NCBI RefSeq assembly: GCF_000276665.1
Contig: NW_004955446.1
Coordinates: 6,945,986 to 7,009,985, forward strand
Origin: Chinchilla lanigera
Taxonomy: Eukaryota > Chordata > Mammalia > Rodentia > Chinchillidae
Direction: 5' to 3'
Length of the DNA stretch: 64,000 nt
Positions 33,836-45,812 of the stretch are shown here, in pieces. The position numbers were made by a program, and so were the translations under genes. Positions within the stretch are counted from its first letter, which is position 1; each line of letters opens with the position of its first letter. Below the pieces are notes generated by a model. The model saw only the letters and a list, made by a program, of their open reading frames with translations. It did not search any database and was not told where the DNA came from.

Positions 33836-34001
33836 TGACAATAAAAGCCCCCAATAACAGCAACAAAAACTACTCCACAATTAAAAAATAAAAACTTAAG
33901 CAGTAATGGTTGCTTGCAATTGTTTTTTCTCGATAAAAAGACTATTCCACAATCAAAGACGTTTTCTGTCTTGCCATATATCAATTTGTAATGTACTATA
34001 T

Positions 34002-34382
34002 AAGTGTGCAAGGCTGACTTTGAAAAGCGGACTTGAAGGAGAGAGGAAAGGAAATCCCTGTTGTGTTGGAGTTGGACTTTGATCTGGACCTTGTGGGTAG
34101 CAAGAACTGGAGTGGAAGAGGCAGGTTTAGGCAGAGAGTAGATTGAGACCCTGCAAAAGGGAGGGAGGGAGGAAGGGGCTGAGGGAGGGCAGGCCTGTTT
34201 GGGAGCAGTAGAACCAGGTTCATGCAGCTTCCTCTGGCCACAGACATTTGGCCAGGGCTGCACTGGATGGAAGACACTGCAGATGTAGGGCGATCTTGGG
34301 ATGGGGTGGCAGCTGTGAGGAGTGTATGTGTGTGTGTGTGTGCGCGCATGCCCGCACACGCACGCACGCACATACATGGTGT
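34002..34382 (-). repeat. Inverted repeat arm A (unnamed)
   Basis: Reverse complement of this stretch is collinear with 35142-35606. Shared segments are ccatgt..gtgcgtg, the CA run, ctcacagctg[ct]caccccac, agccctgg[ac]caa, ggccagaggaagctgca, tggttctactgctc, aacaggcc, ggatttcctttcctct and cttttcaaagtc[ta]gcct. The arm's inner end is the (GT)n at 34325-34345 followed by alternating GC/CA. No repeat family recognised. Confidence 0.75.
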
Positions 34383-35141
34383 GACAGAGGTGAAAGTGAT
34401 AAGACTATTCAAAAAAAGACAATAAAGAAGACTTTTCAGGATCATGAGGTCTAGCGTTTAAGGGAGAAGGCAGGGAGCATGAAAAGGAAGCAGTAGACGC
34501 AAGGGACCTTGGTCAGATAGAGAAGTAGCTGTTCCCGTAGGCGCAAGGCCTTGGGCAGGAGCTTGAAGAGGAAGCGCCCTTGGACCCCGGACTCGGATTT
34601 TCAGTAAGTGAGCCAAGAAACATTCACAGGTCAGAGGCAAATGCACACTGCCTCGTCCCCCTGCGTCTGACTCCTGCGTGGACATAGGTTGTGGCTGTGA
34701 CGCTTTCAGCATTGGCCTCCAGGATTTAGGGCATGGGGAAGCTTCACATCTGGACGTGTTTCAGAGATCCATTTTTTTTGAAGCTCTTTAAAACATGCTC
34801 AGAAACTCAATCAGATACTTCCGTTCACTCTCTATTTTTGTAAACTTGAAATGTTTAGTTTAACTTCTTAAATATAAAATACAGTTATACTGTTCAAAGT
34901 TCAAAAAATAAGAAAAATGTCACAGAAAGTATTTCCCTTACCCCCACGTCCCACATCGGTGCAGTTCCAACCTGTAGTCACATGTGGAATCACTTCCATG
35001 GTACGCGTTCAGTTTCTTATGTCCCTCAAGGTTCTTGATCAGTTCCCTCTGCTCTTGACTGAAGGTTCTTACGTCCATCGCCACCTCTTTCAAATCCAGT
35101 CTTACATCTGTGTATTGCCCCTTTCATCCCCAGCACACCCC

Positions 35142-35606
35142 CACCATGTGTGCATGTACGTGCAAATGCACGTGTGCACACACACACACACTCACACATG
35201 TGCACACCGCTCACAGCTGTCACCCCACCCACACTCTGCTTTGAGAGTGACCACCACTCAGTACAGCCCTGGACAAGTCCCTTTGCGGCCAGAGGAAGCT
35301 GCACAAGCCTGGGTGGCCAGGCCAGGCCCCCCGGCCTACTTTCCTTGCGCTGAGGCCCATCCAGCACAATGACGCCTTGTGCGGCTGCTCTGGTTCTACT
35401 GCTCCGCAACAGGCCCCACCCCTCCTAAACATATCCTCCTGCCCCTTTCCTCCCTCAGGTCCCAGTCTAATCCTGCGTGGAACTGCTTCTCCCTCTCCCA
35501 GTCTCTCCATCCACACATCCACATCAAATTCCCAATTTACCTCATCAACAAGGATTTCCTTTCCTCTGTTCAAGTGCCCTTTTCAAAGTCTGCCTCGTGC
35601 ACTTCC
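35142..35606 (+). repeat. Inverted repeat arm B (unnamed)
   Basis: Partner of 34002-34382 in opposite orientation, with about 760 bases between. It contains about 90 extra bases (about 35310-35395) relative to arm A. Inner end is the (CA)n at 35178-35190. Reading frames on both strands across it show no recognisable domain. Confidence 0.75.
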
Positions 35607-37140
35607 TACAAAGTGTGCCAGATTGCAGGTCCCTTAAATGAAAGGAATCTGTGGTGAATGCACCTCATCTTGTTTCTCCAGATTCAGCACCTACTTCACA
35701 CCTTACGTACTGACCAGAAACTGCAAACCTCCCCTAGCATCCACTTGGCCTGTCTCCCCCGGACTGACTTTTTGCCCTGGGATATGGCCTCCTGGCAAAG
35801 GTGGCATTTGCTCGCCTCCCCGTGTTAGCTCTGGCCCTGGGCCTACATTTTTGTCAACGGGCAAGGGACCAAACAGCACTTGCAGCTTCCCGTTTTCCTC
35901 TTACGAGGGAGAGCTCTCTGCCCTCCTTTTCTCTCACTGCAATGCAAATGTCTGGGAAGTTGTGTTGGTCCAAGCACAGGTGAGCAGAGTACCTGAGTAA
36001 CAGAACAGAACAAAAACAGGAACTTGTCTCAGACACCACAGGCTGCTTTCCTACCAGTGGTGCTGCTTATGTACAGGTGTTTGGTCACTCAAGAGAGAAG
36101 TACTTTCCCCCTGGGTTTAAGCCATTGCTACTTTGGGAGTAACTTCCAACAGCTGCCTTTATATTCTAATATTCTACAAGGTGCTTAATATATGTTTACT
36201 GAATTAGGTTCATGGGTGACAGCTTCTGGGTTTGTACAGGAAATAAGAAAACGAAGGGGACCTTCCTTCATACTTTAGATTTAAGAGTTAGGCAGCCGTA
36301 CCTTGTAGAACCCATCTCACGAAGTCCTGTCAAACAGAACACACCTTAGAAACCGGACTGATGCTGCACTTTCTCTATTGATTAAAGGGTCCTAAGAGCA
36401 AATGTATCCCAGTTGTGCCAGAAGTCAGCCCCACTGGTAAGTTTGGCACCGTGTGGGTTTTATTGCCCTGAGGGTTTTGCCACATTAGGGAAGGCAAATG
36501 AAAAATAAATGTTCTCAGAGCTGTGTGACCAAGAGCAGCTGCTCGATCAAGGCCTTGGCAGGCATCCTTTCAAAAAACTCCTACAACCCAGAACGTCCTT
36601 TGACTTTCTTCTGTGTTTAATCTTCTGGTTTTCTAAAGTGACAGGGTCCCCCAAGGAGTCTGAACTTCACACAGACGAAGGGTCATTTCCTCGTCTATGA
36701 GCTCAGAGGCTGCTCACCAGCCCCCACCTCAGAAGCCATCCTCTAAGATGATCAGGCAAACCCCAGCCCAGGCTGCTCAGGATGTGGGTTGAGGGGTCAG
36801 AGACAGCATGTGGCTGTCACTCAACAGAAAGGACCTCAGCCTCCCTGCATTACCACCTCCCCTAACCACTAGACTGGCATCTTGCGCCTTACAGGAACTG
36901 TGTGCCACATGTCAAAGGAAATAGGAGATACAGGAAATGAGCTGGATTCCTGGGCTGCAGGGAGGCGGGCTCCTTGCTAACCAGAAGGGACCAGAACCAG
37001 AGCAGCCACACAAGGCATGCAGAGCCCTTGGCAATCCACACAAAGCAAGGCTGTGTCCACCCATTCTAGAGACAGGGGTTAGGTTTTGAAGAGTTAATTT
37101 TGTTGCTTTTTCCCTAAGCAGAAAGCATTGAAAATTCAAT
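35607..37140. other. Unique sequence, no gene recognised
   Basis: No nameable repeat. Overlapping frames of 86-120 codons at 35377-36000 are without domains. Confidence 0.35.
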
Positions 37141-37147
37141 GCGGTTT

Positions 37148-37150
<3 letters not shown>

Positions 37151-37178
<28 letters not shown>

Positions 37179-37188
37179 ACACACACAG
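37151..37188. repeat. (GT)n microsatellite
   Basis: Fourteen GT units followed by acacacacag, a short mirror junction. Confidence 0.95.
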
Positions 37189-37443
37189 CTTTGAATGTGG
37201 CTTTGGGAGGTACCCTGACTCAGCAGCTCAAACCACACATCCAGCCTCACCCTTTCAGAGCCCCACAGTGGTCTTTACAGCTGGGGTGACAGGACCTCCA
37301 CGGAGCCTGAGCATCGAGTGGGAGACTTCCCCATAGATCATCCTTCCTCTTCCTCAGACCCAAATCACTGAACCCTGGGTATGTACCCTTCTACTGCAAA
37401 AATTAGTACAGATTTTACTTTAACTCTTGCATGTATGTTGCAG

Positions 37444-37498
37444 AGGTACTCAGGCTTGAACCCAGGGCCTTTGCACTAAGCTATATCCTCAGCCCTTT
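37444..37498 (-). mobile_element. ID SINE, antisense
   Basis: Reads ggcttgaacccagggccttt, then ctaagctatatcctcagccc, the reverse complement of an ID body. It is directly followed by an antisense B1. Confidence 0.8.
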
Positions 37499-37499
37499 T

Positions 37500-37632
37500 A
37501 ACACTTTTTTTATTTGGGGAAGAGTCTCACTCAATTGTTAAATTGCACAGGCCGGGTTCAAACTTGTGATCCTCCCACCTCAGCCTCCCAGGGTGCTGGG
37601 ATTACAGGACTGATTGACCATGCCCAGCTGTG
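37500..37632 (-). mobile_element. B1 SINE, antisense
   Basis: The strings gagtctcactcaattgttaa, ttcaaacttgtgatcctccc, acctcagcctcccagggtgc and tgggattacaggactgattg are the B1 body read backwards. The tight ID-B1 tandem may be a dimeric SINE or two insertions. Confidence 0.85.
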
Positions 37633-38480
37633 AGGTTTCTTACTCATCTCTTTGCTCTTTAAACTTCCTTTCCACCAAAATCCATGCCCAACGGAGGGAC
37701 ACGGCACCATGGCACCAAGGGGACCAGCACCTCCTGCGGGCGGGGACTTCAGCATCTACTCTTGCAATATTGGTGGTGTGTTGCATGCTGCCTAATACAG
37801 GCGACCAATGAATATGTGATCAGCTGCATGGATTTGCTCAGATTCCTTTTCTCTACATTTTATGAGACAAGATAATGGGTCAAGCCACCGCCACCATCAG
37901 ATCCACTGTATCCTCCACCTCGAGCAGTCAAAGCAAAGAAGAGCACATGCAGCCTGTGTGGGGCCCAAGCCAATCACCTTACCTCCTTCCCTCGAAACCT
38001 CCCTCCTTCTGGGAGAAGTCAGCAGAGAACTCAGCAAGTGTTGAGACTTGTAACAATTAGAAGGCAAATGAAGAGATATAAATTACAGCTTTGCAATTGC
38101 TGGTGAAGGCTCAAACACCAGAAAATCATGGCTACCTAAGGTGCCATCCCCAGAAGAAGCTGAGGGGCCCACTGTCTCCAGGGAGCATGCTCCTCACCTC
38201 AGACCCACAAGGGAGGGTGACTGAGCTCAAGGCCTCCCCTCCTGGGCAGGTCTGCCTCAGGCAAGAGAGGAGGAGGGACCCCATGGGGACAAAACCCGCT
38301 CTACACAAATGGCTTCCCCTAGAGCCAGAGGATTAGGAGGCTATTTTTCTGGTGGCATCAGAATAACAATGGCCTTGATTTTTTTCCTAGCAGGCAGAGG
38401 ACCCATTTCCCAAGTACCTCAAGTCACTGTGACTAAAGGTGCAGCATATACTTGAGGTGGTCCCCAGCCCATCTCTGGGA
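37633..38480. other. Unique sequence, no gene recognised
   Basis: No domain or nameable repeat seen. Confidence 0.35.
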
Positions 38481-38945
38481 GGTTTCTGGCCATCCCATCT
38501 TCCTCCTTGTCGCTCTCATGTCTGTGCAGCAGGGAGCATCAGGGAGACAAGGCATGGACTCTGGAGGGCAAGCACACTGTCATCCTGCCATGCCTGCCAG
38601 GCTCCAGCCCTGGGCCTTTGCACCTGTGCCCTCTGCCTGGAGCACGCCTTTCTCCCATGTCCCTGGGACACTCCCTTGCCTCCTGGATTGTGCTCAGACC
38701 TCCCCTTCTAAGACAGCTCCTCCCAACAGCTCCTCCCAAACTTGGTGTCCTTTGGATCACAGAAGTGTCACCCCTTCCTGTCCCCACCTCCATGTACACA
38801 CAGTGCTCTCCCCATGTGCATGTCTGGGCCCCAGCTTCCCATTTTAATAAAGGTATCAGTCAACCTTGGTTTAGGGTCCCCCTCTAGTGACCTCACATCT
38901 GCTCATTACATCTGTAGTGAGCCTATTTCCAACTCCACGTTCTAG
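38480..38945 (+). mobile_element. L2 LINE 3' fragment
   Basis: The strings tgggcctttgcacctgtgcc, ctctgcctggagcacgcctt and tcccatgtccctgggacact are a classic L2 sense 3' region. The 126-131 codon frames overlapping it are accidental. Confidence 0.75.
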
Positions 38946-41700
38946 GGTTCCTGGAATTAGAGCTTTGGTACAGGGATTTTAAGGAAAACAGCAGGGAGGG
39001 GTATGTGATTCAGCCTTTCCACTCCTCATCTCGTCTGGAGACAGAATTGCCTTTTTGGCTCTGTACTCTCTTCCTTTCACACTCTCTGCTTCTCAAAGGA
39101 AGGAATATGGACCGTAGATGGGGTTGACCCTAAACTAGACTGAGAGCCCATGTCCCTCATCCCACGCCCTCCCCTAAGATGGCCATTGTCTGGGCAGTGA
39201 AGGCCTCGTGGCCTCTACTCAAACCTAGATGTAAACTGAGTCACCAGGAAAGACTAGTTATGTCCCTTCTGGATCCAACCACAACCCGTGTCTTGTAGGA
39301 TCAGGTCAGCATCCAGATACAAACTGTCTACAGCATGCTTCTCAGGGAGACCAGCGACCCTGCAAACCAGACACGGGGCTGAGCACAGGTGGATCCCGCA
39401 GCAGTAGGCGAGGGCTCTCCTGAAAGTAAGCTCAAAGGAACCTGTCCTGCCACTGTAGTCAGGAGGCATTCCCAGGGGCTGGCCAGGCAACAATACCAGT
39501 ACCTAACTGGGGCTTCTGATGTGAGCACTTTGAGAATGGAAATGACAAGACTTACCTCAAGCAGCAGCTAATATATTCTCTCCACGTGGCATGTACATCT
39601 TTGGCCTCATTGGAGGTTTATTATAAAGCTGCCATTCACATCGGCAGACGAGGCTGGTGTCAGAATGTCAACAGGAGCCCAGTTCTGGGTGTTTAATAGC
39701 CCAGAGTGAAGTGGCAGAGGGGGCCCTGCTAGACTCTCGCTTGGGTTTTAAGCCACGCATGTGTGCCCCTCCCAGAAAGGACTCTGCAGAACATGAGGAT
39801 ATGTCATTCCTATGACCCTGACACGTGCACTGTACCAGAACTAAACTGGACTTCTTGAAACCCAGCTGCCGGAGCCCAGGAATGTGACCTCAACAAAGCC
39901 TGAGCCCCAGTTCCTCGTATTGCCTAGAAAGAACCATTTCCTTCCTTCCCTGCTAGTGGTGAGGATGTAGAAGCCATGCACTCTGCGTGTAGTAGGTACT
40001 TGCTCATGCAGAGAGGGTCTTTACTGAAGAAGGAAAAGCCTCCAGGAGCGTGGGAAATGTGCGCCCAGCCCTTGCACTGACTGGGGCTGTTGCTGCCTCC
40101 CCCAACCTGGCGGCATCTGCTGCAACAGTGACAGGGCAGAGCCCCCATGCCAGCACTCCCCGTGGGCAGAGAGCAGTCTGCAGCACCTTTTCCCCTGCCC
40201 AGATTTAAATTAAAGCACGAAATTTGCATTCCGTCCCTTTGGGACCCGGCTCAGTGACCAAAGCCTCAGGTTTGAAATACTCCTGCTCCAAGGAACGGCA
40301 GGTTCAAATCCCTGAGGGATTTCTGCTAGGCCTGGCATCCTTCTGAGACACATCATTTGAATAAATGCAATTTAGGGAAGGCAGACCCTGTGGAGGAGGC
40401 CCCTGGAAAGGAGAGATGGAGAGCCAGGGTCAGTTTCGTCAGGGTTTCTCTGCCTCCTTACCAGATGTCAGGCGGGTTTGTGCCACTTTGCAGAGGCCAG
40501 AGAAAGCTCAAGGTGTGTCTCCCGAGGCCAAGGCCTTGACCCTTCTTATCTTCGTTGTAAATCCTTCTCACTTTCTTTCTTCCTACCACTCCCTACCCTT
40601 CCGGTGGGTGCGTTTTAGGAAAGGAGTGCTTCTGCCCAAACTCCGGCAGTCTGGAGCTGGGCCTCGCCCTCCCTGCGCTGCGGCTTATGAAGGGCAGTTT
40701 TATCCAGCAGTTACAGCTGCGGCCTCCAGAACTGGCTGATGCATGTGAAAATCTTCATTTTTCCACATCCTGCCTATGGGACCTGGAGCATCTTCTACGG
40801 CACACACCAAAAGTATAGCTAGTTCTGCGTTCTGTGAAACATCCCAGTGTTACCGCTTCTCAGACACTGTCACATCGCTTAGCTGCCCTGGCCTTGGGGA
40901 CTTGTGGGATAAAGGGTCTGCAGGAGAGCTTCTGGCAGATTTCCAATTGCCTGGGCAGGGACAGCAAGGACAATCAGAGTGACCAAAGAACTTCTGAGAC
41001 ACGCAAGCTTCTCATAGGTCACCACAAGCTAATGAGAATTTGTATGGCTTTTGAGGGGCCGTGGCTTTCAAGGCTCTGCTCTCCACAGGAACAGTACAAA
41101 GGAGAGAAACCAAGAGGTGGAGCAAGAGGGGCTTTTCCAAGTGGGATCTCAGGCAGGACGGAGATTAGTGGGCAGCATGTTCACTAGGGAGAGGCATGTG
41201 ATCACCCCCTGGAGACTGGAAGGGCAGGAGGCCTGTGGCTAGAGGGGGACAGGATATCATAGAATCTCAGCCGAGGCCTTAGCTGGCCACACAGCATGCT
41301 TGGGAGCTGGAGCAGCCTTAGAGAGTGGCTCAGGCTGGAGAGGGAAGCCCAGCCTCAAACCTTGTGTCGTTCAGTGGTGAGTTTAGTCTTTGGGTTTGAA
41401 GCAAGTAATGGGCAGTGCACTGTAGTGTCCACCAGGAGCTCTCGCTGTGCCTGCCTCTGTCTTTACAAGTAGAAATGTCATTCACTGTGTTTTGGGAGCC
41501 AGAGGTCTTTACCAATTAGTACAATTAGGAGAGGGCATTTCATTTTGGGTATTCCCAAATATATCTGGGTCACTCAATTCATTGGCAAATTGTAGAGTTG
41601 AGTCAGAAAGAAATTGAGAGATTACTTACGGGACTGTTCCCCCAAGACAAAGACCCGGGGCATCCACCTGATGGTCTCCAGCCTTTCTCTGCCTGAATGC
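38946..41700. other. Long unique stretch, no gene recognised
   Basis: About 2.7 kb of moderate GC with no named repeat and no recognisable exon. The segment at 39596-39690 has an enhancer-like texture but no proof of conservation. Confidence 0.35.
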
Positions 41701-41767
41701 CACCAAAGGCCTAAAAAAACTGTTCATCAACCAGATCTCCCTAATGCTAAATTACTATCAACCTCCT

Positions 41768-41833
41768 AAAAATTAGCAGTAATTGCACCTCCGATAAACC
41801 TCATTGGCCATGATACTGCCACTGCGCAAAGCT
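41768..41833 (-). pseudogene. U4 snRNA pseudogene, 3'-truncated
   Basis: Minus strand starts AGCTTTGCGCAGTGGCAGTA at 41833 and continues TC[A]TGGCCAATGAGGTTTATC then GGAGGTGCAATTACTGCTAATT. This matches the first 60 or so bases of U4, the spliceosomal RNA that pairs with U6, including the 5' stem-loop. Similarity fades beyond 41768, so about 80 bases of the roughly 145-base RNA are lost or unrecognisable. No snRNA promoter elements are seen upstream on the minus side. A typical retroposed or truncated copy. Confidence 0.85.
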
Positions 41834-41903
41834 TACCTGCCAGAAAATATCACTCACAACTCACAAAATAAATTCCTCAGTCATAGATCATCCTCACGCT
41901 ATT

Positions 41904-42053
41904 CTTTTTTTCTTTTGAGACAGGGTCTCCCTCTGCAGTTCAGGCTGGCCTTGGGCTCACTTTGCAGCCGAGGCTGGCCTCAAACTCGCAGTGGTCCTCC
42001 TGCCTCAGCCTCCTGAGTGCTGAGATTACAGGCGTGCACCACCACGCCCGGCT
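41904..42053 (-). mobile_element. B1 SINE, antisense, with target duplication
   Basis: Full-length antisense B1: ttttgagacagggtctccct, aggctggcctcaaactcgca, gcctcagcctcctgagtgct and gtgcaccaccacgcccggct. Imperfect duplications tcatcctcacgctatt (41888-41903) and tcatccttgtgctatt (42054-42069) flank it. Confidence 0.92.
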
Positions 42054-42069
42054 TCATCCTTGTGCTATT

Positions 42070-42444
42070 TGAAGACAAATACTCTGTTTCTGTTCCACGA
42101 GCACCAACTCTGTGCCATTCACTGGACACTGTGTCTTCTGTGTCTTCCTCCCAAGCCTTCCTCCTGTGCACATGGGGTTGCCTCATCTGCAAGAGACGTC
42201 ACAAGTGCCACACAATCCCTATTGTTATCCTTGGTCCCTGCCCCGGGAAATCAGGGACAATTTCATGGGAAAGGGGAGACATTGTGTTGGATCTGGACAA
42301 AGAACAGAAAGTCCCTTGTCCTAGACGGGACAGCATTTCAGCTTACGGGATGGGACTTACAAAGACCTGGAACATCGGTGAGCTGGAGCCAGCACATTTG
42401 GGGAAAGCTTTGGATATGGCTGGAACCCGTGGTTCCTTACTGAG
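42070..42444. other. Unique sequence, no gene recognised
   Basis: Overlapping plus frames up to 151 codons cross this stretch, but begin inside the B1 or lack any domain. Confidence 0.4.
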
Positions 42445-42622
42445 GACGCTTGCTCCCCCAGGGGACATTTGATAAAGTCTAGGGACATTTTGTTGCAATT
42501 AGGGTAGCTACTAATGACATCTAGTAGGTGGACGCCAGTAGCACAGCTAAACATCCTACAGTTCACAGAACATCTCCGCAACCAAATACTGTTTTGTCAA
42601 AAAGCTACTGAGGGTGAGAAAA
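42445..42622 (+). mobile_element. hAT-type MITE remnant
   Basis: The strings cccaggggacatttgataaagtc, gggacattttgttgcaatta, ggacgccagtagcacagctaa and acatcctacagttcacagaa are the recognised body of a common mammalian DNA transposon MITE. Exact MER name not certain. Confidence 0.65.
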
Positions 42623-42837
42623 CCTGACCTAGAGTCTGTGAGGAAGATAGGACTGGGAACAGGGAAACACGGACTACATTCCACAGGCCCAGCTCTGTGG
42701 TTATTATCATCCTGCTGCCTACAGGATTCTAGAGCCTTGATTTGGTAAGAAAATTGAAGAATAGTTGAGAGTAAGCTGAGTCTGCAGTCAAGGAGATTGT
42801 TTAGGACACCATTGAGATTTTCCATTCCTCCATTCTT

Positions 42838-42965
42838 TGTTCTTTACCTCATAATTTATTAAGTATTTAGTGGGCATCTATTATGTACTAGATTCTGTGT
42901 GCATCCCTGGAATGTAATGATGAGTAAAACAGATCCAGTCCAGACCTTGCGGATTTTGTAGTCTG
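42838..42965 (-). mobile_element. L2-like LINE fragment
   Basis: The string catctattatgtactagattctgtgtgcatcc, then tgatgagtaaaacagatcca and gattttgtagtctgagtg, has the layout of the L2 3' region in minus orientation. Confidence 0.6.
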
Positions 42966-44669
42966 AGTGCAGAAGAGAAATGCTATCTAAATAATCCTAC
43001 AAACTTGTGAAAGCTCACTGGCAGCACAATGAGGCAGTGGTGAGGGAGCTTCAACAGACAGGACTAAGACTACCTAGAGGAAAGAGGCTCACAAAGATCT
43101 TGCTAAGAAATCAGATGAGACTTTATCAGTCAACATACAAGAGAAGATGAGCCACTTCAAGGTAAATTTTGGAGGCTGAACCACAGGGCTTCACTTGCTG
43201 TCATGGGTGAGCACGGAGATATCAGCACCTGGCCTAGATTCTGGCTCCAGGCACTATGTTGGCAACAGTGGTCCCATCAAGGGAGGGACAACTGAGAGCT
43301 CAGAGCGGAGCCATCAGGCCTGTGACAAATGACTTTGCAGTGCATGGCAGTTCCCAGGACCCCCAAGTCCCCATGACAAACTGAAGCAATCCAATGACAG
43401 CCACTGGTTAGAGCTGCCTTTTCCCACCCTGGCTCATTTCATTTCAACTGCTGTTTCTAGAGAAGCCAGGATTCCAGTTTACGTGTGATGCTCCCCAGGC
43501 CAACAGGGTGGGTGATATTCCCAAGGTTGCCCAATTGGTTAACGCCTCAGACCAAGCTGGTCCTGAGACCCCAGCACTGAGCACAGCAGAGCAAAGACAG
43601 TACGCCACACTCCATTCCCCATGCTGCAGTGCCTTGGGCCTTCCTCCACCAGGGCAGCTCGAACTAACTGGATTTGGAAGCATTTCAGCACCCCTGAGTC
43701 TTGTCCTCAGCAATAAGATCATAGCACGAGAATGGGGGGAGATGAAGTCATTCAGGAAGCAAAGGCAAGATGGGGATGGGGCCCAGGAATTCACTGGTGA
43801 GAAGGTGCAGCCTGCCAGCCCCTTTCCAGGATTGGGACCCCATAGAAGTCACAGTGGATTTGCTGATGCCCGGAGGGATCAAGTCTCCCCAGTTCTCCTG
43901 CCCAACCCTAACCAGCTGTTAAACAAGACTTTTCCTGTCTCTGAGTGTTGCCTGAGGCCCCAGAACTGAAAACAATTTAAGCAAAGCTGTCTCTGGGGAG
44001 TGAGGTGCTGGGTCTTCCAGCAAACAGCCTTCTCTTTGTCCAGAGCCTAGAGCTGGAGAGGAGGAAGCCGGAGACGCTGGAGCAGAGTTTGGCTGGCGGA
44101 GAAGCTGGTAGGAAGGGTTTCCTCAGAAAGGGTGGGCCTGTGTGAGAGGCTGTCTGCCAGGGAGTGAGGGGACAGTATAAGGCGGTGCTCAAGGAAACTA
44201 CTCCACAGGGAGCTTGCTTGTGCTCCTGGCTTTAGGGACGGCACAGAGGCCGATCCTTGACAGGAAAATGTAAGGTGCCTGAGAAAGAGGCAGAGCCTTG
44301 GACAGGTTGTGTTACTTGCGTCCAGATGGGCCCTGAAATGGAGCCAGCCTAAAAAAGCAGAGAGTGAGGAGAGGACCCCAACACAGGGATGCACTTCTGG
44401 AACCCCAAAGTGGAGAAGCATTGTTTGTGGAGAATCAGTGAAAGTAGAAGACCGCCAGGAAGGGAGGAGTCCTAAAGATCCCACGAAAGCAGGCTACATC
44501 TGGCGCTCCTTGAGGGCCTGAGCTCAAGTCACAAGCTCATCTGTGGCTCTGTGTGCTTTTCCTGGCACACCCCTCCTTGTAGTCTGCATCCTGCGAGGCC
44601 AAGAGAATGGCTCTAGGGAAAGTGAGGGGGTGGGAGCTTCCTATGATGGGATTACAAGGTCAGGCCCCA

Positions 44670-44670
<1 letters not shown>
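42966..44670. other. Unique sequence, no gene recognised
   Basis: Frames of 116 (minus 43444-43794), 153 (plus 43508-43969) and 145 codons (minus 44047-44484) have no recognisable domain or flanking splice logic. I do not call genes. Confidence 0.4.

Positions 44671-44671
<1 letters not shown>

Positions 44672-44758
<87 letters not shown>
44672..44758. repeat. Compound (TC)n(GT)n microsatellite
   Basis: A TC run at 44672-44718 joined without interruption to twenty GT units at 44719-44758. S/L/C/V- and R/E/H/T-rich frames across it are artefacts. Confidence 0.97.
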
Positions 44759-44759
<1 letters not shown>

Positions 44760-44760
<1 letters not shown>

Positions 44761-45694
44761 CTGTGACAGGCAAAGGCAAAGATGTAGAACACATGAGTGA
44801 GAAATACATTGGTGTAGATGCACCGGGTTTTTCATAACTGCAGATAGCAAAGCTGTTTTGGATGACAAAACAGCTTGAGTGGAAAATCCATGTCCTTGCA
44901 AGCATGGGGAAGGGAGAAGGAGCCAGGGGGTAGGTTTGATGGGACCACACATGCATCGTACAGAGTCCGACTCAGTTGATAAACAGACGACCTTTCTTCA
45001 AAGAATGTAGGAGGCCAGACCTTGCTGCTAGACTGGCCATGGTCAGGCTGGCTGCTGTGGCAGGCAGGGACAGCAGGAACAGGTTGGCATCCTGGGACAC
45101 ACCATGGCCTCTCCGGGCATCAGGAAACCTGCATAGAAAGAGTGCCACTGGGCCTTTGGGGATGAAGATGGGAAGAAAGAACTGAATTTTCCAGGAAGAA
45201 ATTCCTAGCCTTGGGACCAGCACAGCCCACAGGAGACCCCAGCCCCAGGCCAAGTTTTCTTCCCTGCCCCCTGCCATGTGGAGAGGGCAGTAGCACCAGC
45301 TTTGTGTCCCCCTTGTGGGGATGCCAGTGTGTGTGCCTTCCCAGGAAGCTGATGACCTTGTGAATGAATTCCTCACCTTGAAGCAGAGAAGGGCTGCTGC
45401 CTACCTCTTGTCACAGATGCTTGTCCCCTCTGGGTACTGAGAGAACGAAGCCTAGGGTCACTTTACCCCATGACCTAGAACTGGCCAAGTTAGTGTTCAG
45501 GGTGTGGACTTGGCAGAAGGTACCCTGGCTCCACAGCCTGTGGCTGTGTGACTACAGAAAAGGACTTTTGACTGGGGCAGTCATGGGAGCTGAGAGGAAG
45601 GGCCAGGGCTACCCACTGACAAGTCCAGACCTTCATTGGTGTCCTCTACTGAAAGTCAAAAGCAAATCTCTTATTGTATCAGTAGTGTGACCAT
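44760..45694. other. Unique sequence, no gene recognised
   Basis: A minus 134-codon frame at 44972-45376 has no recognisable domain. Nothing else found. Confidence 0.35.
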
Positions 45695-45812
45695 GGAGAG
45701 GTGGCTTCTGAGTCTCAACCCCTTCCTCTGTAAAGTGAGGGGAATAATGTGAAGCTCACTTTATTGGATAATTGTCAGAATGATTAAATAAAAAGCAGTA
45801 TAGAATGACGAG
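45695..45812 (+). repeat. MIR SINE fragment
   Basis: The strings cttctgagtctcaacccctt, cctctgtaaagtgaggggaa, ttggataattgtcagaatg and attaaataaa form the MIR 3' half in plus orientation. Confidence 0.7.

Noticed and set aside
33814..34445. 187- and 149-codon minus frames
   Set aside because: They begin in microsatellite sequence (HTHTHT-type text) and cross an inverted repeat arm and B1 flank, with no recognised domain.
40235..40320. tRNA-like text: ggctcagtgacc followed by ggcaggttcaaatccctgag
   Set aside because: A B-box-like motif is present, but I could not fit an acceptor stem, anticodon arm or correct spacing to the A box.
43508..44484. 153-codon plus and 145-codon minus frames
   Set aside because: No domain, no splice-site logic, and frames of similar size on the opposite strand.
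44543..44956. S/L- and C/V-rich and R/E- or H/T-rich frames
   Set aside because: Translation of the (TC)n(GT)n microsatellite in several frames.
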